Origin: Kiloniellales bacterium
GTDB lineage: Bacteria; Pseudomonadota; Alphaproteobacteria; Kiloniellales; JAKSDN01
Assembly (NCBI GenBank): GCA_022360075.1
Contig: JAKSDN010001300.1
Coordinates: 1-10,076 of the forward strand
Length of the DNA: 10,076 bases
Direction: 5' to 3'
Below the pieces are notes generated by a model, which saw nothing but the letters and a program-made list of their open reading frames with translations, ran no database searches and was not told where the DNA came from. How positions within the stretch are numbered: the stretch's first letter is position 1; each line of letters starts with the position of its first letter. Below are positions 5,474-10,076 of the stretch, one piece after another. The position numbers and the translations under genes were made by a program.

Positions 5474-6796
5474 TCACGACCCGTAGAGGCTCGCCGCACC
5501 GAAGCGCATGATGTGGGCGCGGCCCAGGCCCTCGGCCTTGAAGTCGATCGTGAAGCGATGGGTCAGCGTCTTGCCGTTCCAGTCGTAGGCCTTGAAGAAC
5601 TGCTCGTTGTCGCCGCCCTTCTTGTCCCAGTTGGCGAGCAGCGAGGAGGTGAAGTAGACCCGCTCGCCGTCCCAGCTCTGCGAGACCATGTTGAGCTGCT
5701 TGCCGATCACCTCTTCGTGGATCTGCTTGGGATTGTGCGGATCGGAGACGTCGAAGACACGCACCGTGCCGTCCATGAAGGAGTCGACGAAGAGCGTCTT
5801 GTCGTCGGCGCTGAGCGAGATGTCGACCGGCAGCGGGATCTTCGAGGGATCGCCGATGTCGGCCACCGCCTTGGCCTGCCACTCGCCCTGCTCGTCCTCG
5901 TAGACCAGCCAGAGCTGCGCGGTCAGCGCCGCCGAGGTGAAGGCGTAGTTGCTGCGCGGCCCCCAGGCCCAGCGGATCTCCAGCGGCGCGCCCGGCACCT
6001 GGAAGACCTTGCGCGGCTTGCGCGTGTGCAGGTCCCAAAGCACCATCGACTGGCCGAAGCGCTTCATCGCCGCCTCGTCCTGCAGCATCTGGCCGAAGTC
6101 CATCATGTAGTTGGACCAGCCGGTGAAGGAGGAGGTCAGCATGACGTTCTTGCGCGGCAGCGCGCGGATGTCATAGCCGTAGCCGTCGGCGAACTCCGCG
6201 CCCGGCAGGCCGTCGGCGTTGTCGGGCGAGGGCATCCAGTGCGTCGCTAGAAATTCGCCTTCGTTGCTGTACTCGACCAGCGCCGTGCGGCCGCCGTGGT
6301 CCTTATGGTTGGACAGGCCGCTGATCATCATGCGGCCGGGCAGCGCGTAGAAGGTGTGCGGCCCGACGACGCCGTCGCTCGTCTTGACGAAGTCGTCGAT
6401 GGTCTTGGTCAGCTTCGGCTTGGCCGGATCGCTGTGCACGTCGAAGATGAAGATCTTGTTGGTGTCGAGGCCACCGGCCCAGAGGAAGCGGCGATCATCG
6501 CTCAGCCCGGCATGATGCGCCTCGTGACGCCCGCCGACCGAAAGGCTGTCGATCACCTTGCCGTAGGTCGAAGAGTCCTGGCGAACGTCGATGGTCACCA
6601 GCTTGTCGGACTCATCGCCCCAGCCTTCCTGGCCCAGGGTCCAGACGTAGACGAACTCTTCCGCCCCTGTGATCTTGGCCATATAGGGCGACATGCAGGT
6701 CTCGTCGGCCCGCGCCTGTCCGCTTCCGAGGCCCAGCGCGAGGCCGAAGACGGCTACGAAGCCCGCGCGCGCCAGCGCACACGATTTTCTGGTCAT
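5474..6796 (-). CDS. mtoX: Methanethiol oxidase, SBP56/selenium-binding-protein family, periplasmic
   Basis: Copper-dependent oxidase that converts methanethiol with O2 and water to formaldehyde, hydrogen sulfide and hydrogen peroxide; this activity is established for bacterial SBP56 proteins and human SELENBP1. 440 residues. Residues 1-30 are a Sec signal peptide (cleavage after GQARA), consistent with a periplasmic enzyme. The mature protein begins DETCMSPYMAKI with conserved Cys34, then FVYVWTLG (48-55) and KLVTIDV. The histidine cluster HEAHH (91-95) matches the family copper-ligand region; further conserved blocks are FLWAGGLDTNKIFIFDV (104-120), GPHTFYALPGRMMISGLSN (145-163), KNVMLTSSFTGWSNY (216-230), VDSFMDGTVRVFDVSD (337-352) and the C-terminal GRAHIMRFG. 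The ATG at 6796 follows GGGAGGA (complement of 6801-6807). Two SCO copper chaperones follow on the same strand, as expected for a copper enzyme. It heads the operon; the probable promoter is 50-80 bases upstream. Confidence 0.93.
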   Translation of the reverse strand: MTRKSCALARAGFVAVFGLALGLGSGQARADETCMSPYMAKITGAEEFVYVWTLGQEGWGDESDKLVTIDVRQDSSTYGKVIDSLSVGGRHEAHHAGLSDDRRFLWAGGLDTNKIFIFDVHSDPAKPKLTKTIDDFVKTSDGVVGPHTFYALPGRMMISGLSNHKDHGGRTALVEYSNEGEFLATHWMPSPDNADGLPGAEFADGYGYDIRALPRKNVMLTSSFTGWSNYMMDFGQMLQDEAAMKRFGQSMVLWDLHTRKPRKVFQVPGAPLEIRWAWGPRSNYAFTSAALTAQLWLVYEDEQGEWQAKAVADIGDPSKIPLPVDISLSADDKTLFVDSFMDGTVRVFDVSDPHNPKQIHEEVIGKQLNMVSQSWDGERVYFTSSLLANWDKKGGDNEQFFKAYDWNGKTLTHRFTIDFKAEGLGRAHIMRFGAASLYGS

Positions 6797-6849
6797 ACTT
6801 TCCTCCCGTTGCGTCCCGTGCCTTGTCGGCTCTTGCTTGAAGACGGAAT

Positions 6850-6877
6850 ATCATATCACGATTTAGGAATATGACTA
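6850..6877 (-). promoter_or_regulatory. Possible mtoX promoter
   Basis: The only AT-rich patch upstream of mtoX. On the minus strand TATGAT (6855-6850) is a good -10 box, with TAGTCA (6877-6872) as a weak -35 at 16 bases. A start near 6842 would leave a ~45-base leader carrying the strong ribosome-binding site. An activator may compensate for the poor -35. Confidence 0.45.
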
Positions 6878-6887
6878 GAGAATTTAC

Positions 6888-6980
6888 ATGACCCCAGCGG
6901 GGAATACGACCGTCGATCGTCTGCGCGGGGACGGCCGGAAAACCTGGTACGAGGACGGCGCGGTCACTAGAGCAAGATGA
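6888..6980 (+). CDS. Doubtful 30-residue ORF ending inside the first hairpin element
   Basis: ATG 6888 to TGA 6978-6980 encodes MTPAGNTTVDRLRGDGRKTW followed by YEDGAVTRAR. The GDGRKTWYEDG stretch has the look of a repeat in YwqK/MORN-like proteins, but it is too short to assign. The last codons and the stop come from the left arm of the hairpin element, so this may be the stump of a gene interrupted by that element. Only a weak purine run precedes the ATG. Likely non-functional. Confidence 0.2.
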   Translation: MTPAGNTTVDRLRGDGRKTWYEDGAVTRAR

Positions 6981-7016
6981 CGTGAGGTCGAATCGACCTC
7001 ACGTCATCTTGCTCTA
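6968..7016. repeat. Perfect 24-bp inverted repeat (49-bp hairpin element 1)
   Basis: The left arm 6968-6991 (TAGAGC, then AAGATGACGTG, then AGGTCGA) pairs perfectly with 6993-7016 around a single A at 6992. There is no T-tract beyond the weak end, and it lies upstream of both neighbouring genes, so a terminator role is unlikely. Elements with TAGAGC...GCTCTA ends are known dispersed palindromes in alphaproteobacteria (recalled). Confidence 0.9.
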
Positions 7017-7027
7017 AACCTCAAAGT

Positions 7028-7091
7028 TAGAGCGGATTCACGCGATTAGGTCGATGCACAAAGTGCTTCGACCTAATCGCGATCCGCTCTA
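7028..7091. repeat. Second TAGAGC-type hairpin element (64 bp)
   Basis: Arms 7028-7059 and 7063-7091 around an AAA loop. Pairing: TAGAGCGGAT with ATCCGCTCTA (10 bp), a 3-base bulge TCA (7038-7040), CGCGATTAGGTCGA with TCGACCTAATCGCG (14 bp), one T-T mismatch, then GCAC with GTGC. Apart from the bulge and the inner GCAC cap, its arm has the same 24-nt plan as element 1, starting 11 bases further on. It ends 31 bases before the MFS start codon and would fold in that transcript's leader if transcription starts upstream of it. Confidence 0.9.
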
Positions 7092-7122
7092 GGGTGCGCC
7101 CTTCGTGCCGGCGCGAGGGGCC

Positions 7123-8337
7123 ATGCTGAGTCCGAAGAGCCTTGGTGTCACCATCATCCTGACCGCGCTGATCGCTTTCGGGGCGATCTCGACCGACCTC
7201 TACCTGCCATCGCTGCCGGCCATCACGCAGGAGTTCGGCAGCGACGCCGCGCAGGTGCAGCTCACGCTCTCGATCTTCCTGATCGGCTTCGCGCTCGGGC
7301 AGTTGATCTACGGCCCGATCTCCGACCGCTTCGGCCGGCGCCCGGTCCTCCTTGCCGGCCTGACGCTCTACCTCGCCGCGACGCTCGCTTGCCTCTTTGC
7401 CAGTGGGATCGAGATGCTGATCGTCGCGCGCTTCGCCCAGGCGCTCGGCGCCGGCACGAGCGTCGTGCTCGGCCGCGCCGTGGTGCGCGACGTGCATGGC
7501 CGCGAGGAGGCTGCCCGCGTCCTCTCCTACATGGCCACCGCCATGGCGCTGGCACCGGCGCTCGGGCCGATCGTCGGCGGCATCCTGCAGGGCGCCTTCG
7601 GCTGGCGCGCCAACTTCCTGGCGCTCGCCCTGTTCGGCGGTGCCTCGCTGCTCGCGGTCGCCGCACTGCTGCCCGAGACCCTGCCGGCGCGCGATCCGAC
7701 CGCAACACGTCCCCGGCAGCTCCTGAGGAACTACGTCATGCTCGCGAGTCACCGCGAGTATCGCGCCTTCCTGCTGGTGACCGCCTGCGCCTACAGCGGC
7801 ATCTTCGCCTTCATCTCCGGCTCGTCCTTCATGCTGATCGACGTGCTTGGCCTCAGCCCCGAGCTATACGGCCTCTGCTTCGCGAGCATGGTCGCGGGCT
7901 ACATGCTGGGAACCTTCCTGTCGGCACGCCTGACCTTGCGGCTTGGCCTGGAGCGGCTGGTTACCGTCGGCACGGTGGTCGCCGCCCTGGGCGGCGGCGC
8001 CATGGCGCTCTTCGCCTGGAGTGGAGTCGTGAGCCTGGCCTCGATCCTGATCCCGGTTTTCGTCTTCACGGTCGGGGCCGGCCTGATCCTGCCCAACGCC
8101 ATGGCCGGCGCACTGGGGCCCTTTCCGGGACTGGCGGGCGCAGCCTCGTCGCTGCTCGGTTTCGTGCAGATGAGCATCGCCGCCGTGGTCGGCATCGGCG
8201 TCGGCCATTGGCACGACGGCAGCGGCCGCAGCATGGCGAGTGCGATCGCCGCGGTCGGTCTGACGGCCTTGCTGGTCGAGCTGTTCCTGCTGCGCCCGCA
8301 GCGGCGCGCAGCGGCCGCGGCCGCGTCTCAGCGCTGA
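7123..8337 (+). CDS. Bcr/CflA-type drug:H+ antiporter, major facilitator superfamily (DHA1)
   Basis: Inner-membrane proton-driven efflux pump with 12 predicted transmembrane helices, 404 residues from ATG 7123. Helix 1 ends in STDLYLPSLP with the acidic residue (D25) typical of Bcr-type pumps (Bcr: SIDMYLPALP). LSIFLIGFALGQLIYGPISD leads into motif A, GPISDRFGRRP (64-74). The antiporter motif C is seen as APALGPIVGG (144-153) in helix 5, and SGSSFMLIDVLGLSPELYG follows in the second half. A GTG at 7105 would add six residues, but ATG 7123 aligns with family starts and follows GAGGGG (7115-7120), although with short spacing. Typical substrates are bicyclomycin, chloramphenicol or sulfonamides; the substrate here is unknown. 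It is divergent from mtoX across the hairpin elements and convergent with the penicillin-binding protein. No local promoter lies between hairpin 2 and the start, so the hairpins are probably transcribed. Confidence 0.93.
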   Translation: MLSPKSLGVTIILTALIAFGAISTDLYLPSLPAITQEFGSDAAQVQLTLSIFLIGFALGQLIYGPISDRFGRRPVLLAGLTLYLAATLACLFASGIEMLIVARFAQALGAGTSVVLGRAVVRDVHGREEAARVLSYMATAMALAPALGPIVGGILQGAFGWRANFLALALFGGASLLAVAALLPETLPARDPTATRPRQLLRNYVMLASHREYRAFLLVTACAYSGIFAFISGSSFMLIDVLGLSPELYGLCFASMVAGYMLGTFLSARLTLRLGLERLVTVGTVVAALGGGAMALFAWSGVVSLASILIPVFVFTVGAGLILPNAMAGALGPFPGLAGAASSLLGFVQMSIAAVVGIGVGHWHDGSGRSMASAIAAVGLTALLVELFLLRPQRRAAAAAASQR

Positions 8338-10076
8338 GTGCCGCCGTCGTAGTAGTCGCCTCGTCCCGTCTCCCGCGCGGAGCCGCCGCCGAGCGAGGTG
8401 CTGAGCGAATCGATGATGCGCCCGATGAAGCTGCGTTCGTCCTGCCGGGGCGGCAGAGCCGGCAGAGTAACGGCCGGCGCGGGCTCGACCTTGGCGATGA
8501 GCATACCGGCGCCGGGCAAGGGCCGGGCCGGCAGTCCCTCGTGCGCCGGGATCATGACTCGCTGCCACAATCGCGCCGGCAAGCCGCCGCCGGTCACCCG
8601 CTTCATCGCCTTGCCGTCGTCGTTGCCGAGCCAGGCCGCGGCCACCAGGTCGGCGGTGTAGCCGACGAACCAGGCATCGCGCGAGTCCTGGCTGGTGCCG
8701 GTCTTGCCGGCGGCGGGTCGTCCCGGCTCGGCCGCCTTGCCCGTACCCCAGGCCACCGTCGCTTCCAGGAGATGGCTCATGGTGGCCGCGCTGTTCGCCG
8801 TCATCACGCGACCGGGGCCGCCGCCGTCGCGGCGGTAGAGGATGCGTCCCTCGGGACTGCGAATCTCGGTGATGGCATAGGGCCAGACGCCATAGCCGCC
8901 GTTGGCGAAGGCCGCGTAGGCGCCCGCCAGCTCGAGCAGCGTGACCTCCGAGGTGCCGAGCGCGATGCTGGGTGCCGCCTCCAGCGCCGAGCTGATGCCC
9001 AGGCGGCGCGCCGCGTCGACGACGCGTCCGACACCCACTTGCTGGGAGACCTGGACCGCGACCGAGTTCAGCGAGCGGGCGAAGGCCTCGCGCAAGGTGA
9101 CATCGCCGTAATAGCGGCCGTCGTAGTTGTTGGGCGCCCACTTGCCGATGCGGATCGGCCCGTCGGTGAAACGCTGGTCGGGGTGGAAGCCGCTTTCGAC
9201 CGCGGCGAGATAGACGAAGGCCTTGAAGGCCGAGCCCGGCTGGCGCAGGGCCTGGACGGCGCGGTTGAACTGGCTGTCGATGTAGTCGCGACCGCCGACC
9301 ATGGCCTGCACGGCGCCGCCCGGGGTGAGCGCGACGAAGGCCGCCTGGCTCGCGCCCTGCGCGGCGCCCTCCTCGTCCAGAAGTGCTGCGGTCTGGGACT
9401 CGGCGATCGCCTGGAGGCGCGGATCGAGCGTCGTGACCACGACCAGGTCGCTGGTCACGACGCCGGCGAAGCTCGGCACCTGGCTCAAGACCCAATCGGC
9501 GAAGTAGCGCCCGCTCTCGGCATAGGCGCTGCGGCCGCGCGACTTCGCGCGATAGGCCTCGGCCGCCGCCTCTTCGGTGATGAAATCCGCCTCGGCCATG
9601 GCTCCCAGCACCAGGCGCGCGCGGCGGTCGGCGAGATCCCGGTCGTTGGCCGGATTGTAGCGCGACGGCGCCTTCAGGAGCCCGGCCAACAGCGCCGCCT
9701 CGTAGAGGCTGACCCGCGCGGCCGGCTTGCCGAAGTAGCGCCGCGCCGCCGCGTCCACGCCGTAGGCGCCGGCCCCGAGATAGACGCGGTTGAGATAGAG
9801 CGCGAGGATCTGCTCCTTCGCAAAGCGCCGCTCGAGCCAGAAGGCCAGCAGCAGCTCCTGGACCTTGCGCTTCAACGTGCGCTCGGGCTCGAGAAACAGG
9901 ATCTTGGCGAGCTGCTGGGAGATCGTCGAGCCGCCTTGGACGAGCCGACCCTCGCGCAGATTGACATAGGCGGCGCGCAGCAGGCCGATGGGATCGAGGC
10001 CGAAGTGGCTGTAGAAACGCCGGTCCTCGATGGCGAGCACCGCCTGCGGCAGGTGCTCGGGCAGATCGCGCAGATC
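8328..10076 (-). CDS. Class A penicillin-binding protein (PBP1A-type glycosyltransferase/transpeptidase), N-terminus outside window
   Basis: Bifunctional peptidoglycan synthase at the inner membrane: GT51 glycosyltransferase polymerises lipid II and the C-terminal transpeptidase cross-links peptides. The frame is open to the right edge (DLRDLPEHLPQAVLAIEDRR), so the true start and the membrane anchor lie beyond; 582 residues are visible. GT51 motifs: catalytic Glu17 in EDRRFYSHFGLD, GGSTISQQLAK (49-59), ERRFAKEQILALYLNRVYLG (82-101). Transpeptidase motifs: SxxK as PGSAFKAF (Ser282, Lys285), SxN as SLN (335-337), KTG as GKTGTSQDSRDAWFVGYTAD (457-476). The product ends soon after the transpeptidase domain with an acidic/glycine tail (GRGDYYDGGTQR), with no OB-insert or biotinylated C-terminal extension evident. 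A GTG at 10040 is internal and not the start. Its stop overlaps the converging MFS gene by 10 bases and no terminator separates them. Confidence 0.95.
   Translation of the reverse strand, partial: DLRDLPEHLPQAVLAIEDRRFYSHFGLDPIGLLRAAYVNLREGRLVQGGSTISQQLAKILFLEPERTLKRKVQELLLAFWLERRFAKEQILALYLNRVYLGAGAYGVDAAARRYFGKPAARVSLYEAALLAGLLKAPSRYNPANDRDLADRRARLVLGAMAEADFITEEAAAEAYRAKSRGRSAYAESGRYFADWVLSQVPSFAGVVTSDLVVVTTLDPRLQAIAESQTAALLDEEGAAQGASQAAFVALTPGGAVQAMVGGRDYIDSQFNRAVQALRQPGSAFKAFVYLAAVESGFHPDQRFTDGPIRIGKWAPNNYDGRYYGDVTLREAFARSLNSVAVQVSQQVGVGRVVDAARRLGISSALEAAPSIALGTSEVTLLELAGAYAAFANGGYGVWPYAITEIRSPEGRILYRRDGGGPGRVMTANSAATMSHLLEATVAWGTGKAAEPGRPAAGKTGTSQDSRDAWFVGYTADLVAAAWLGNDDGKAMKRVTGGGLPARLWQRVMIPAHEGLPARPLPGAGMLIAKVEPAPAVTLPALPPRQDERSFIGRIIDSLSTSLGGGSARETGRGDYYDGGTQR

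Noticed and set aside
5408..6250. 280-codon plus-strand frame opposite mtoX
   Set aside because: Antisense shadow; it begins in the repeat element and its translation is Val/Leu/Arg/Gly-rich without motifs.
6968..7091. The two hairpins considered as a CRISPR-like or attachment-site array
   Set aside because: Only two units, no constant direct repeat with spacers, no cas, integrase or transposase gene nearby; dispersed palindromic elements explain them.
7864..9495. 543-codon minus-strand frame overlapping the MFS and PBP genes
   Set aside because: Arg-rich out-of-frame reading of the PBP gene that continues antisense to the MFS gene; both true genes have unambiguous motifs.
10038..10040. GTG as the start of the penicillin-binding protein
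   Set aside because: The frame continues upstream with conserved GT51 sequence (LPEHLPQAVLAIEDRRF), so this codon is internal and the gene continues past the window edge.

Overview
The window is GC-rich, tightly packed bacterial chromosome. The gene families point to an alphaproteobacterium, probably a soil or aquatic heterotroph of the Rhodospirillales/Hyphomicrobiales type: a UgpB-type solute-binding protein, an Ada-like protein lacking its metal-binding domain, a periplasmic methanethiol oxidase with SCO chaperones, and intergenic palindromes beginning TAGAGC. No tRNA, rRNA, CRISPR array, phage gene or transposase gene is visible. This is ordinary chromosome with unusually many small palindromic repeats.

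Layout. 1-618 (-) is the N-terminal half of the sn-glycerol-3-phosphate binding protein UgpB. 619-978 is a divergent intergenic region. 979-1941 (+) encodes an AraC-HTH plus O6-methylguanine methyltransferase protein, followed by a strong intrinsic terminator. 2089-2796 (+) is a YgjP-type zinc metallohydrolase. 2818-2934 is a long inverted repeat lying between convergent genes. On the minus strand, read 5' to 3' from 3967 to 2957, there are a TetR regulator with its own 16-bp operator, a carboxymuconolactone-decarboxylase-like gene and a glutaredoxin gene. The last two keep both ends but have lost their middles, and neither is reported by a simple ORF scan as a recognisable gene.

6796-4038 (-) is the metabolic centre: mtoX (periplasmic Cu-dependent methanethiol oxidase, SBP56 family) followed by two SCO1/SenC copper chaperones. 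The first of these has a CX5C motif and a 5' end formed by a repeat element; the second has a canonical CX3C motif. The expected system is periplasmic oxidation of methanethiol to formaldehyde, sulfide and peroxide, with the SCO proteins supplying or reducing copper sites.

The mtoX/MFS intergenic region (6797-7122) holds a probable mtoX promoter, a 30-codon ORF of doubtful reality and two adjacent hairpin elements of shared architecture. 7123-8337 (+) is a Bcr/CflA-type drug efflux MFS transporter. It overlaps tail to tail with a class A penicillin-binding protein (8328-10076, -), whose N-terminus lies outside the window.

The most noteworthy points are the mtoX-sco-sco cassette with its variant chaperone, the repeat element that now supplies the start codon of the first sco gene, the paired internal deletions in the redox genes behind the TetR regulator, and the two hairpins that share both ends of a 24-nt arm but differ in the paired middle.
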